A DNA stretch of 21,651 bases from a virus. The stretch is from positions 1 to 21,651 of IMG/VR virus record IMGVR_UViG_3300009419_001042, one strand, 5' to 3'. This document shows, one piece after another, positions 1 through 5,828 of the stretch. Below the pieces are notes generated by a model that was not told where the DNA came from, did not search any database, and saw only the letters and a list, made by a program, of their open reading frames with translations. The number at the start of each line of letters is the position of its first letter. Positions within the stretch are counted from its first letter, which is position 1. The position numbers and the translations under genes were made by a program.

Positions 1-115
1 ATTATTTCCTGATTTTTAAAACTTTTCCAAACCTTTATATATTTTTATGAAGGTTTTCTTTATTTTCTGAGCAAATTTGAGCAAATTTTATATGAGGTTT
101 TGGCATAAAATGGGC

Positions 116-144
116 TTGACAAATACAAAGGTTTGGTATATAAT
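116..144 (+). promoter_or_regulatory. Consensus sigma70-type promoter in the control region
   Basis: TTGACA (116-121), a 17-base spacer, then TATAAT (139-144): a perfect consensus match. The spacer contains the first copy of the 13-mer ATACAAAGGTTTG. No gene starts close downstream; the first good start is at 454. It may make a long leader, a non-coding RNA or a replication primer. Confidence 0.75.
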
Positions 145-167
145 GCCCAAACCATGCATACAAAGGT

Positions 168-196
168 TTGACAATATGATTCATATGTGGTATAAG
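168..196 (+). promoter_or_regulatory. Second tandem promoter in the control region
   Basis: TTGACA (168-173), a 17-base spacer, TATAAG (191-196). The second copy of the 13-mer (158-170) overlaps the -35 box, so a protein bound there could block or steer polymerase. It lies about 52 bases after the first promoter, same direction. Confidence 0.65.
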
Positions 197-271
197 GGGG
201 CTATAAGGTTTGGAGATGTGAGGTTTGGCCGCTATAAAAGATTACGACGCCCTCTTTAAAGATGCTCCCTA

Positions 272-298
272 CTCCACTATCCTCCACTTCACTCCACT
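272..298 (+). repeat. CTCCACT repeated three times with 10-base period
   Basis: CTCCACT occurs at 272-278, 282-288 and 292-298. The 10-base period would place each copy on the same face of the helix, which suits cooperative protein binding (iteron-like). The three copies sit between the tandem promoters and the DnaA boxes. Confidence 0.6.
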
Positions 299-329
299 TC
301 TAGACTGTCTAATAATATAATCAGTAACA

Positions 330-389
330 TTTATCTGTGGATAAAGGTGTGGATAACTAACATTTTTATGGGTATTTATCTGTGGATAA
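330..389 (-). promoter_or_regulatory. Cluster of three perfect DnaA boxes
   Basis: TGTGGATAA, the complement of the consensus DnaA box TTATCCACA, occurs at 336-344, 348-356 and 381-389. The first and third are part of a 15-base direct repeat, TTTATCTGTGGATAA (330-344, 375-389). A fourth perfect copy lies at 1024-1032. Three exact 9-mers within 54 bases are unlikely by chance and suggest recruitment of host DnaA. Confidence 0.65.
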
Positions 390-395
390 GTCCTA

Positions 396-424
396 TTGAC
401 AAACCACATCTGCGGGTATATACT
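396..424 (+). promoter_or_regulatory. Promoter of the first plus-strand gene pair
   Basis: TTGACA (396-401), a 17-base spacer and TATACT (419-424). The start codon at 454 is about 23 bases past the expected transcription start, so this message has a short leader, unlike most plus-strand promoters in the window. Confidence 0.75.
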
Positions 425-453
425 TAGAATATAACTACAACAGAAAGATTACA

Positions 454-777
454 ATGATACTAAAAGACGGAGAAAGCCTTGTACACCTTAAGATAAGAAT
501 CAAAAAAGAAATGTCTGAGTTATCTCCAGAAGATGCAAAACTATATGTTGATGAAGCAGTCAGAGATATCTTTGGTGCTGCAAGGGAAGAAAAGATTCCT
601 GTGAATGAGGCAAGGGCTTTAATAGAAAGTATTGATCCAGAGTTTTATACAAAGCCAAACCAACTTAGAAAATCAGCAATGAATCAGGTATATCTAAATG
701 GTGTTGCTCTCTTCTTGTGTGGTTCGTTTGGGCTTCTAATCCTTGCTCTATTTGTTGCTACAATCCTATCATTTTAA
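454..777 (+). CDS. Small C-terminally anchored membrane protein
   Basis: 107 residues, not recognised. The first ~75 residues are charged and probably helical; residues about 82-106 form one strong hydrophobic segment, so the protein is likely tail-anchored with its bulk in the cytoplasm. It is the first gene after the control region, driven by the promoter at 396-424, with only a weak purine-rich site before the ATG. The next gene follows 13 bases later and probably shares the transcript. Function unknown. Confidence 0.75.
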   Translation: MILKDGESLVHLKIRIKKEMSELSPEDAKLYVDEAVRDIFGAAREEKIPVNEARALIESIDPEFYTKPNQLRKSAMNQVYLNGVALFLCGSFGLLILALFVATILSF

Positions 778-790
778 CTTATAGGAAACT

Positions 791-1021
791 ATGAATCAAA
801 AAATCAAGACAGAGCCAATACTAACAACTGCATTCTTTATTGTATTTTCAGCACTTCTTGGACTATCTTTTTGGTGGTCAGTATGTTTGAGTATAGTTGG
901 ATACTTTATTGGTTTGGATGATTATGAAAGAAAAGAGGCTATCAAGAATGGGGATGATCTCTCCAGATGGCCAAAAGAGAAAGCCAAAAAAGATTTTCAG
1001 GAGTGGCTAAATAAACACTAA
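791..1021 (+). CDS. Small membrane protein
   Basis: 76 residues, not recognised. Residues about 10-42 are hydrophobic and could form one long or two short membrane segments; the tail is highly charged (KEKAKKDF). The ATG is preceded by AGGAA at a workable distance, consistent with translation as the second gene of an operon with 454-777. A DnaA-box-like TGTGGATAA lies just after the stop. Confidence 0.7.
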   Translation: MNQKIKTEPILTTAFFIVFSALLGLSFWWSVCLSIVGYFIGLDDYERKEAIKNGDDLSRWPKEKAKKDFQEWLNKH

Positions 1022-1050
1022 CCTGTGGATAACTGTTAACCTTGATGTGA

Positions 1051-1056
1051 TAGAAT
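1051..1056 (+). promoter_or_regulatory. -10 box for leaderless gene 1063
   Basis: TAGAAT ends exactly six bases before the ATG at 1063. No good -35 is visible. It is listed because the spacing matches the stronger leaderless promoters in this window. Confidence 0.45.
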
Positions 1057-1062
1057 AGACTA

Positions 1063-1248
1063 ATGGAAATAATTATAATACTAATCACCTGGTATGCCAC
1101 TAAGATATACTATACAAAAAACTTTAAACTCTCAATGCCTACTGTAGACCCAAACATGGTACATATTAACTGTGCTAAGTGTGCTCAAACCATCTACACC
1201 CATATAGACAATCTTCGTGCTCCGTACTACTGTCTGGCATGTAAGTAA
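1063..1248 (+). CDS. Membrane-anchored zinc-ribbon microprotein
   Basis: 61 residues. An N-terminal hydrophobic stretch (about 2-13) is followed by two CxxC knuckles, CAKC and CLAC, near residues 37-60, which is a small zinc ribbon. There is no Shine-Dalgarno site; TAGAAT six bases upstream suggests a leaderless message. The stop overlaps the next start (TAATG), so the two zinc-ribbon genes are coupled. Binding partner unknown. Confidence 0.7.
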   Translation: MEIIIILITWYATKIYYTKNFKLSMPTVDPNMVHINCAKCAQTIYTHIDNLRAPYYCLACK

Positions 1249-1358
1249 TGTTAGATATCCTATGCTTTGACTGTGGGGGTATGTTTCAAGTACCTTATGG
1301 GGTGTCAAACCCTACTAAGCAATGTCCAAAATGCCAGGGGATCAAGTCTGCTTTATAG
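1248..1358 (+). CDS. 36-residue zinc-ribbon microprotein
   Basis: The ATG overlaps the previous stop by one base. The peptide has two CxxC pairs, CFDC (residues 6-9) and CPKC (26-29), separated by a short turn-rich loop, so it is almost all zinc ribbon. Its 3' end overlaps the 3' end of the convergent GIY-YIG gene by 17 bases. The coupling and paired cysteines make a real gene likely; its target is unknown. Confidence 0.65.
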   Translation: MLDILCFDCGGMFQVPYGVSNPTKQCPKCQGIKSAL

Positions 1359-1658
1359 CCTTATTGACCATACGGATCAACGCCCTACGGGTTATCTTTG
1401 AGGCATCAAAGGTCTCTGTGTATCCGCTTTGAGGCATATCCGCCTTATCCAAAAAGTGTCCATATCTTTCCCTTAGTGTTCTTAGTACTAGGGTTTCTAC
1501 GGCTCTGCCTTATCCCGTTCGAAAAAATGCCAATACTTAATAAGTATCCAACCCTTGGTCCTATGGCTTGCAAACCTTCTGCCTGATATATCTGATATAC
1601 CCACCTTGACAGCCTTATGTAGTGGGTTGTATAGTATGTATAAGACTGCTTCATCCAT
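1342..1658 (-). pseudogene. GIY-YIG (T5orf172-like) nuclease, frameshifted
   Basis: From ATG 1658 the frame reads YILYNPLHKAVKVGIS, then RRFASHR and a GW, which fits the GIY-YIG/T5orf172-type fold. It hits a TAG at 1497-1499. If one base is re-read near 1503 the protein continues without a stop through AVETLVLRTLRERYGHF to a TGA at 1342, including the Glu expected to be catalytic. The span is 317 bases, one short of a whole number of codons, so a single-base deletion or sequence error is the simplest explanation. No slippery heptamer is evident. TATAAT (1670-1665) ends six bases before the ATG. It is the only minus-strand gene left of 7159, as expected for a mobile nuclease. Confidence 0.7.
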
Positions 1659-1664
1659 AGACTC

Positions 1665-1701
1665 ATTATACTTGACATACCGTGGCAAATCATGATACTA
1701 T
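1665..1701 (+). promoter_or_regulatory. Overlapping divergent promoters (1658 minus, 1709 plus)
   Basis: On plus, TTGACA (1672-1677), an 18-base spacer and TACTAT (1696-1701), seven bases before ATG 1709. On minus, TATAAT (1670-1665), six bases before ATG 1658. The minus -10 lies next to the plus -35, so polymerases on the two promoters should exclude each other. Confidence 0.55.
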
Positions 1702-1708
1702 TGGTACT

Positions 1709-1867
1709 ATGAGAAAAACTAACAATAAAGTATCCCAGCACAAGGCAAAGCGAGCACAAAAGAATAAGAAGAGAATCTCTGCCAATCCGTATCACAAGAC
1801 ATCAAGGTTTGAGAGAGAACAGAAGTCAATTAGAGAAGGCCTTATAGCCTCTTATCTTCCAATGTAA
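1709..1867 (+). CDS. Small basic protein
   Basis: 52 residues, rich in Lys, Arg, Gln and Asn, with a run of basic residues (KAKRAQKNKKR); it may bind nucleic acid. An upstream GTG at 1682 would give 61 residues, but it lies inside the promoter, so the ATG at 1709 is preferred. Not recognised as a known family. Confidence 0.6.
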   Translation: MRKTNNKVSQHKAKRAQKNKKRISANPYHKTSRFEREQKSIREGLIASYLPM

Positions 1868-1876
1868 GTTGGGCTA

Positions 1877-2122
1877 ATGAGATCTTGTACATCAACTACT
1901 AAGAAGGGTACTCCCTGCTCTATTTATGTAGAGGAGTGGAGAACAAGTGGTAAGTGCCATGTCCATGACCCCAATGGAAAGTTTAGACAACAGGTCAAAA
2001 AAGGTGAGCACAGGCTACCTCAAAACAAAGCCAAGGGCTGTGATCATACTTGGTATATGAGAGAGCCAGGCATCCAGTGTACTAAGTGTCTTGTGGTGTG
2101 GGAAAGTGATGATGTATCCTAA
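1877..2122 (+). CDS. Two-knuckle zinc-binding protein
   Basis: 81 residues. The N-terminal part has the pattern C-x8-C ... CHVH (residues 4-28), like small phage zinc proteins of the type CxxxTKxGxxC...CxxH. The C-terminal part has CDHTW and CTKC (about 55-70), a second ribbon. The 3' end overlaps the following HNH gene by 11 bases. Function unknown; the zinc pattern is clear. Confidence 0.65.
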   Translation: MRSCTSTTKKGTPCSIYVEEWRTSGKCHVHDPNGKFRQQVKKGEHRLPQNKAKGCDHTWYMREPGIQCTKCLVVWESDDVS

Positions 2123-2558
2123 CTGTGGCACCTATGCTGGATATAAAAAGCACCACAACCATAAGACTAAACCTTGCCTTGAGTGTTTGACTGCAAACAA
2201 TTTATATAATAAGGCCAGATATCAAAAAAATAATCGTGCTCATGTAACTGCTAAATATCGCCTAAGAAACCTTGAGAAAGTAAGGGAGCGAGAGCGATCT
2301 AAAAATAGGCGACGCAGAGCAAAGATTACGAACGACTATAATGAACTCCAGGTTATATCTGTCTATGGTATTGATTGCTACCTATGTGGATTAGAAATTG
2401 ACTTTATGGCTCCCCGAAAATGTGGGGTAGATGGCTGGGAGCATGGTTTGCATATCGATCATGTTGTTCCTATTGCAAAGGGTGGCTCAGATACATTAGA
2501 AAATGTTAGACCAGCACATGGGTTATGTAATTTAAGGAAATGGGCAAATCAGGGATAG
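2112..2558 (+). CDS. HNH endonuclease
   Basis: 148 residues from ATG 2112; an ATG at 2109 is equally possible. The N-terminal 30 residues carry a CGTYAGYKKH...CLEC module common in actinophage HNH proteins. A basic helix (KVRERERSKNRRRRAKI, about 56-72) probably contacts DNA. The HNH core follows: CYLC (89-92), HIDHVVPIAKGG (114-125), ENVRPAHGLCNLRKW (130-144), with the zinc cysteines and catalytic histidine in place. It is probably a nicking or homing nuclease. It lies in the small-gene operon after the zinc protein. Confidence 0.85.
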   Translation: MYPNCGTYAGYKKHHNHKTKPCLECLTANNLYNKARYQKNNRAHVTAKYRLRNLEKVRERERSKNRRRRAKITNDYNELQVISVYGIDCYLCGLEIDFMAPRKCGVDGWEHGLHIDHVVPIAKGGSDTLENVRPAHGLCNLRKWANQG

Positions 2559-2568
2559 TAACCAATGG

Positions 2569-2583
2569 TGCCCGTTTAGGGCA
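2569..2583 (+). terminator. Possible weak hairpin after HNH gene
   Basis: TGCCC-GTTTA-GGGCA forms a perfect 5-bp stem 10 bases after the HNH stop. No run of T follows, so it may be only a weak terminator or an RNA-end hairpin. Confidence 0.3.
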
Positions 2584-2628
2584 TAGGGAGGTTTATAACT
2601 CCTATTTTGCGCCGAACTTTAAAGATGA

Positions 2629-2634
2629 TATAAT
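2629..2634 (+). promoter_or_regulatory. -10 box for leaderless gene 2641
   Basis: Consensus TATAAT ends six bases before ATG 2641. The linker GGATAT is shared with the promoters of 3033 and of 8165. The -35 is poor (TTTGCG, 2606-2611). Confidence 0.6.
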
Positions 2635-2640
2635 GGATAT

Positions 2641-2766
2641 ATGAATAAATCTAAGTGCTTCTTTTGTGAAAAAGATGCAACACATTACGATATCGTTGTA
2701 GATCACGAAGACTATGTTGTTGCGGATGTGTGCTTAGTTCATCTATCTATGGGTCTTGTATCCTAG
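2641..2766 (+). CDS. 41-residue zinc-binding microprotein
   Basis: The peptide carries CFFC near its start and CLVH near its end (C6, C9, C32, H35), a compact zinc-binding arrangement. No ribosome binding site precedes the ATG; the -10 box six bases upstream suggests a leaderless message. Its stop TAG overlaps the GTG of the next gene, so the two are coupled. It resembles the C...C...CxxH pattern of 10897-11046. Confidence 0.65.
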   Translation: MNKSKCFFCEKDATHYDIVVDHEDYVVADVCLVHLSMGLVS

Positions 2767-3005
2767 TGAATAGCAGAATACTCAAAGATGGTTCAGAGGT
2801 TGACTCTTTTGATAAGCCAGTTGATTTAATTATTCACACTAAGGCTCCTGGAAAATGGAAACTTATTGACTTAGAGACTGGGGAGGAGTACCTTGGATCT
2901 GAGATAAGCACAGATTTTGCAGAAGTTCTTAGAGAAAAAGTTAACATTAATAAAATAGGCACTTGGGTAAAAACCAAGTGGAAACAAAAACCATCAGTTG
3001 ACTAA
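2766..3005 (+). CDS. Conserved-looking hypothetical phage protein
   Basis: 79 residues from a GTG that overlaps the previous stop (TAGTG). An upstream ATG at 2730 is in frame, but using it would overlap most of the preceding gene's 3' part. The middle reads as beta strands (DLIIHTKAPGKWKLIDLETGEEY), the C-terminus is basic (KTKWKQK). No family assigned. Its 3' end contains the -35 box of the next promoter. Confidence 0.65.
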   Translation: MNSRILKDGSEVDSFDKPVDLIIHTKAPGKWKLIDLETGEEYLGSEISTDFAEVLREKVNINKIGTWVKTKWKQKPSVD

Positions 3006-3026
3006 ACCCTGACTTTAAGGTATACT
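2998..3026 (+). promoter_or_regulatory. Leaderless promoter of gene 3033
   Basis: TTGACT (2998-3003), 17 bases, TATACT (3021-3026), then GGATAT and ATG. The 17-mer GGTATACTGGATATATG (3019-3035) is identical to the one before the minus-strand gene at 8165. Confidence 0.75.
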
Positions 3027-3032
3027 GGATAT

Positions 3033-3263
3033 ATGATTCAATGGATTGCTGACTATGCACACTGGGTACTTGCCTGTATTGGTGTATCTGGTATTTACTT
3101 TGTTGGAAGAAAAACCCTATGGGGATGGTTTGTCCTATTGTTCAATGAGTGCCTATGGATAGCCTACGCTTTAGTGACAGACCAATACGGATTTATTTTT
3201 GCAGCAGTAGCCTATGGTGCTGTTTATATTAGATCATACCTTCACTGGAGACGAGATGCTTAA
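3033..3263 (+). CDS. Small membrane protein, PnuC-like fragment
   Basis: 76 residues with three hydrophobic segments (about 9-24, 30-47, 51-66) and aromatic-rich loops. The pattern of RK, GW, LW-YA, QYGF and a final W recalls part of PnuC-type nicotinamide-riboside transporters, which are normally about three times longer, so this would be a half- or third-size form. Read from its own leaderless promoter. The family link is a resemblance only. Confidence 0.6.
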   Translation: MIQWIADYAHWVLACIGVSGIYFVGRKTLWGWFVLLFNECLWIAYALVTDQYGFIFAAVAYGAVYIRSYLHWRRDA

Positions 3264-3465
3264 ACATTACGATATACCTGATCCTTTTCAAACCTTCGTA
3301 GCCAAGAAGTATGCTAACGCTAAGGGTTATGTTCATGACTTCTTTACTGGTGAATGGTCTTATAGGTGTACTACTTGTAAGGATGATCTTTATGCTCCAT
3401 CCCGCAAAATTATGACAAAGATTCGCCTATATCATACAAGAAATGAGTGCCTAAATGGATATTAA
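3256..3465 (+). CDS. Small zinc-knuckle protein
   Basis: 69 residues. The start at 3256 has GGAG a few bases upstream and overlaps the previous gene by 8 bases; a longer frame from 3214 would be buried in that gene. A CTTC pair (about residues 40-43) and a late Cys and His (YHTRNEC) could bind one zinc. Not recognised. Confidence 0.65.
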   Translation: MLKHYDIPDPFQTFVAKKYANAKGYVHDFFTGEWSYRCTTCKDDLYAPSRKIMTKIRLYHTRNECLNGY

Positions 3466-3622
3466 TGAATTTATGACAGACCCTTGGAAAAAGTTTAATG
3501 AGATGAGAAATACCCCCCACGAATGTGATTACGATTACAGGATAGACTCATCTGGTGCTATGTTCTTTGAAATATGCAAACTATGTCTTGACACTAAGGG
3601 TGTCGTTGAAATGGATAAATAA
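3455..3622 (+). CDS. Small cysteine-containing protein
   Basis: 55 residues; overlaps the previous gene by 11 bases. It carries HEC (residues 22-24) and CKLC (41-44), a likely zinc site separated by a beta hairpin (YDYRIDSSGAMFFEI). It sits in a run of compact overlapping genes on one transcript. No family identified. Confidence 0.55.
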   Translation: MDINEFMTDPWKKFNEMRNTPHECDYDYRIDSSGAMFFEICKLCLDTKGVVEMDK

Positions 3623-3745
3623 ATGGATACTGAGCAAACCTTTGACCAAGAGTTTAGTGTTGAAGAGATTACGAAAGCCATAGTCGATAGGGCTAAGTCT
3701 GAGGTTAAGTCTAAGTTTGGTAATAAGAAACGGCATAGACAATGA
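3623..3745 (+). CDS. 40-residue charged microprotein
   Basis: The ATG directly follows the previous stop (TAAATG). The peptide has an acidic N-terminal half and a basic tail (KSKFGNKKRHRQ). Its stop overlaps the next start (ATGA). Position and spacing support a real gene; function unknown. Confidence 0.5.
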   Translation: MDTEQTFDQEFSVEEITKAIVDRAKSEVKSKFGNKKRHRQ

Positions 3746-3855
3746 ATAACGAATGCTTAAAGTGCGAGATGTCTAAGAAAGATCCCTTGTTTTGGGACAC
3801 TCATCAGACTATGAGTGATGGGCATGTATGGTGTACTAATGCCAAGAGAACCTAA
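3742..3855 (+). CDS. 37-residue zinc-binding microprotein
   Basis: Coupled to the previous gene through ATGA. CLKC at residues 5-8 and later His and Cys residues (H21, H28, C31) could form a zinc site. The 3' end overlaps the next gene by 17 bases. Unknown function. Confidence 0.5.
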   Translation: MNNECLKCEMSKKDPLFWDTHQTMSDGHVWCTNAKRT

Positions 3856-3955
3856 GATTACGAAGATGGACTGGAGAGCCTTGGGATATTGGCCAGTATA
3901 TAAAAACGGGAAGAAAGTGTGGGTGCCACAAGATGGAAAAGATTCAAAAGACTAA
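3839..3955 (+). CDS. 38-residue microprotein
   Basis: Short basic and aromatic peptide (WRALGYWPVYKNGKKVWVP), probably a small beta hairpin. It overlaps both neighbours by 17 and 23 bases, typical of this packed phage operon. No ribosome binding site is obvious beyond coupling. Confidence 0.45.
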   Translation: MPREPKITKMDWRALGYWPVYKNGKKVWVPQDGKDSKD

Positions 3956-4145
3956 TATACTTCCATTACGATGGATAGGTAATTTTCTTGGTGGCTATGC
4001 TGGTAATCATTTAGTCAAGGCTATATATTTAGATGAAGATGATAACTTGGGTTTACGATTTAAATACCACGCAAAGATGTGGAAATATCTTAATAAGCCA
4101 TATGAGTGGTGGGGAACTTATTACATTGTTAAGGTAAATAAATAA
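3933..4145 (+). CDS. Small hypothetical protein
   Basis: 70 residues, aromatic-rich, with WIGNFLGGYAGNH near the start and YEWWGTYYIV near the end. It starts inside the previous gene and ends directly before the ATG of the luciferase-like gene at 4146, so it is likely co-translated with it. Not recognised. Confidence 0.6.
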   Translation: MEKIQKTNILPLRWIGNFLGGYAGNHLVKAIYLDEDDNLGLRFKYHAKMWKYLNKPYEWWGTYYIVKVNK

Positions 4146-4922
4146 ATGAATGTTTATTGGTTTGGAAGAACTCACAACAATAATCTTTCTGAAATGTCTT
4201 TAGATTTAGAAAGCAATGGCTTCAGCGGAATCCTTTTGCCATATGGGTCAGATGTTGGAGATTATTTTGTACAGATAGCCAGATCACTTAAAAGTGATCA
4301 GAATTTTACTTACATTGTTGCAGTCAGACCTTACACAATTTCTCCACAAAATCTTGGAATGATAATTAAATCATTAAACTCTATAGATGTTGGCAGGGTT
4401 TGGATTAATTTTGTGTCTGGGCAAATTTTAGATGAAGAAAAAAGTATGGGCGGGATAATCGGTGAGATAAATGATACATCCAGCCTTTATGAAAGAAGAG
4501 AATATTTAAAAAACTATATACCAATCTTCTTTGATTTTTGTAAAAAGTTAAAAATAGAAACAAAGATATGCATATCTGGTAAAGGTGATGATATGAACTC
4601 CCTTGTTGAGAACTATGGAGACTACAGTTTTGCAGCATACCAGTCACATGCTGAAGTGGCTAAGTACAAAAAAATATCAAAACCAAGAGTTTTATCTATG
4701 TTTCCACTTATAGAAGATGATGAAGAAAAATTTAATAAATTAAAAAACAGCAAAGAACTTGGATCTGATATAAGATTAACAACAACTTTGGAGTTAAAAG
4801 AAATCATTAACGAATTAAAGTTAGATGGAATAGAAGGTGTGATGTTTTATTGTTACTGGCCTGAAGAGTATAGAATTAAGATAGTTAATTTTGTTAAAGA
4901 TAACAAAAATCTTTTTACTTGA
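4146..4922 (+). CDS. SsuD-like luciferase-family protein, copy 1
   Basis: 258 residues with the TIM-barrel pattern of bacterial luciferase-like, FMNH2-dependent alkanesulfonate monooxygenases (SsuD). Visible in order: N-terminal YWF strand with TH (4-10), ESNGFSGILLPYG (22-34), VAVRPYTISPQ (58-68), RVWINFVSG (84-92), YERREYLKNY (115-124) and a final GIEGVMFYCYWP strand. Full SsuD is about 380 residues, so roughly 110-120 are missing, mostly mid-protein. If active it would oxidise a small organic substrate using reduced flavin; the substrate is unknown. Two diverged paralogs lie at 10106 and 15553. It begins directly after the preceding stop. Confidence 0.75.
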   Translation: MNVYWFGRTHNNNLSEMSLDLESNGFSGILLPYGSDVGDYFVQIARSLKSDQNFTYIVAVRPYTISPQNLGMIIKSLNSIDVGRVWINFVSGQILDEEKSMGGIIGEINDTSSLYERREYLKNYIPIFFDFCKKLKIETKICISGKGDDMNSLVENYGDYSFAAYQSHAEVAKYKKISKPRVLSMFPLIEDDEEKFNKLKNSKELGSDIRLTTTLELKEIINELKLDGIEGVMFYCYWPEEYRIKIVNFVKDNKNLFT

Positions 4923-4947
4923 CAAAGACAGCAACTAACTGTATAAT
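4919..4947 (+). promoter_or_regulatory. Leaderless promoter of gene 4954
   Basis: TTGACA (4919-4924) overlaps the end of the luciferase-like gene; 17 bases; TATAAT (4942-4947); six bases; ATG. Both boxes are perfect consensus. Confidence 0.8.
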
Positions 4948-4953
4948 AGAAAT

Positions 4954-5097
4954 ATGACTAATCAAGAAATAGCACAACTACTAGATCAAGAATCCTATCG
5001 TATTTGGGATACTACCAAGGTTATTAAAAATCAGGACTATCATGATGGACTAGTCAAGGGGCTTAAAATGGCATCCAAGTTGGTGGCTAAACTATGA
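4954..5097 (+). CDS. 47-residue helical microprotein
   Basis: Starts six bases after a consensus -10 box, so leaderless. The peptide is amphipathic and probably two helices (EIAQLLDQESYRIW; GLVKGLKMASKLVAKL). Its stop overlaps the next start (ATGA). No known family. Confidence 0.6.
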   Translation: MTNQEIAQLLDQESYRIWDTTKVIKNQDYHDGLVKGLKMASKLVAKL

Positions 5098-5267
5098 GTA
5101 TAGACGAAATGGCATTGAGAGAAGAAATTGCAAGGGCTATTGAGGCTCTTCCAATAGAAGAGTCAGTAACCAACGCAGTTGGTATGAGAATGCTTGCAGC
5201 AAAGATTGCAAGAGGAGAAGATAATTATATGACAACTATGTTTGAAAGACAGGAGGACTTCGAATGA
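5094..5267 (+). CDS. 57-residue helical microprotein
   Basis: Coupled by ATGA to the gene before and by ATGA to the gene after. The sequence is acidic and helical (DEMALREEIARAIEALP), then MRMLAAKIARGED. Possibly partners with its neighbour. Unknown function. Confidence 0.55.
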   Translation: MSIDEMALREEIARAIEALPIEESVTNAVGMRMLAAKIARGEDNYMTTMFERQEDFE

Positions 5268-5356
5268 TTGAAATTTTGTTTTTAATTCCAGCATCTATTA
5301 TTGTTGGGTATTCACTATGCTACTTTATAATGACATATAAGGTTGATCAAGATTAA
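5264..5356 (+). CDS. 30-residue single-pass membrane peptide
   Basis: Nearly all of residues 2-23 is hydrophobic (IEILFLIPASIIVGYSLCYFI), ending in a charged tail. It overlaps the previous stop (ATGA) and the TTG start of the following phosphatase gene. The tight coupling suggests it is translated. Confidence 0.5.
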   Translation: MIEILFLIPASIIVGYSLCYFIMTYKVDQD

Positions 5357-5801
5357 GCCTAGAGCATACATATTTGATGTAGACGGAACATTGGCCAATG
5401 TAGATCCTTATCTTCACCTTGTTCGTGGCTCCAATAGGGACTACAATGCTTTTCATGAGGCCTCTATCGATGCCCTGCCAAACTTTGAAGTAATTCAAAT
5501 GGTGAACGAAGCCTTCTTTGATCAGATGCATATTCTTATTGTTACATCAAGGAAGGAGGTTTGGCGTGGACTAACTTCGCTTTGGCTTGCTAAAAATGAT
5601 ATTGGTCACCATGCACTTTATATGCGTAGCGATGAAGACAATAGGCCAGACTATGAAGTTAAAAAAGATATATTACTTAAGATTAAAAAACACTGGAATG
5701 TCCTGCATGCTGTAGATGATAACCCAAATGTTATAAGACTTTGGGAAGAGTACGGGATTTCTACAACCAAAATTGGGACATGGGATGGGGATAAATCCTA
5801 A
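5343..5801 (+). CDS. HAD-family phosphatase, PNK 3'-phosphatase type
   Basis: 152 residues from a TTG start; no in-frame ATG precedes the motif. HAD motif I FDVDGTLA (about 11-18) holds both catalytic aspartates, motif II is IVTSRKE (about 65-71), and the late DDNPN (about 123-127) supplies the Mg-binding acids. The spacing fits the phosphatase domain of phage T4-type polynucleotide kinase/phosphatase, which removes 3' phosphates during RNA or DNA repair; no kinase P-loop domain is attached. Such enzymes often act with RNA ligase to repair tRNA cut by host defences, which would suit the nearby tRNA cluster (inference). Confidence 0.75.
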   Translation: MIKIKPRAYIFDVDGTLANVDPYLHLVRGSNRDYNAFHEASIDALPNFEVIQMVNEAFFDQMHILIVTSRKEVWRGLTSLWLAKNDIGHHALYMRSDEDNRPDYEVKKDILLKIKKHWNVLHAVDDNPNVIRLWEEYGISTTKIGTWDGDKS

Positions 5802-5816
5802 TATTTCAATATGTGG

Positions 5817-5822
5817 TATCAT
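5817..5822 (+). promoter_or_regulatory. -10 box for leaderless gene 5829
   Basis: TATCAT ends six bases before ATG 5829; linker TAGTAT is the same as at 6701. The -35 region is poor. Confidence 0.45.
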
Positions 5823-5828
5823 TAGTAT

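Larger units (their letters stand above)
1..453. other. AT-rich control region, possible replication origin
   Basis: No convincing gene lies here; the one open frame (77-259) has no ribosome binding site and runs through promoter elements. Seen directly: a tandem 10-bp repeat TGAGCAAATT (68-77, 78-87); the 13-mer ATACAAAGGTTTG twice (123-135, 158-170); GGTTTGG or its complement at several further sites (27-34, 147-153, about 208-213, 223-228); CTCCACT three times at exact 10-base spacing (272, 282, 292); and three TGTGGATAA sites. AT-rich DNA plus phased repeats plus DnaA boxes is the usual look of a theta-type origin. That function is inferred and not proven by sequence alone. Confidence 0.5.

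Noticed and set aside
77-259. 60-residue open frame in the control region
   Set aside because: It overlaps promoter elements and repeats, lacks a ribosome site and has an unusual composition; more likely non-coding.
1495-1510. Programmed -1 frameshift in the GIY-YIG gene
   Set aside because: No X-XXY-YYZ slippery site is present; a deletion or sequence error is simpler.
1398-1586. Plus-strand open frame
   Set aside because: It lies antisense to the GIY-YIG gene and has no promoter or ribosome site.
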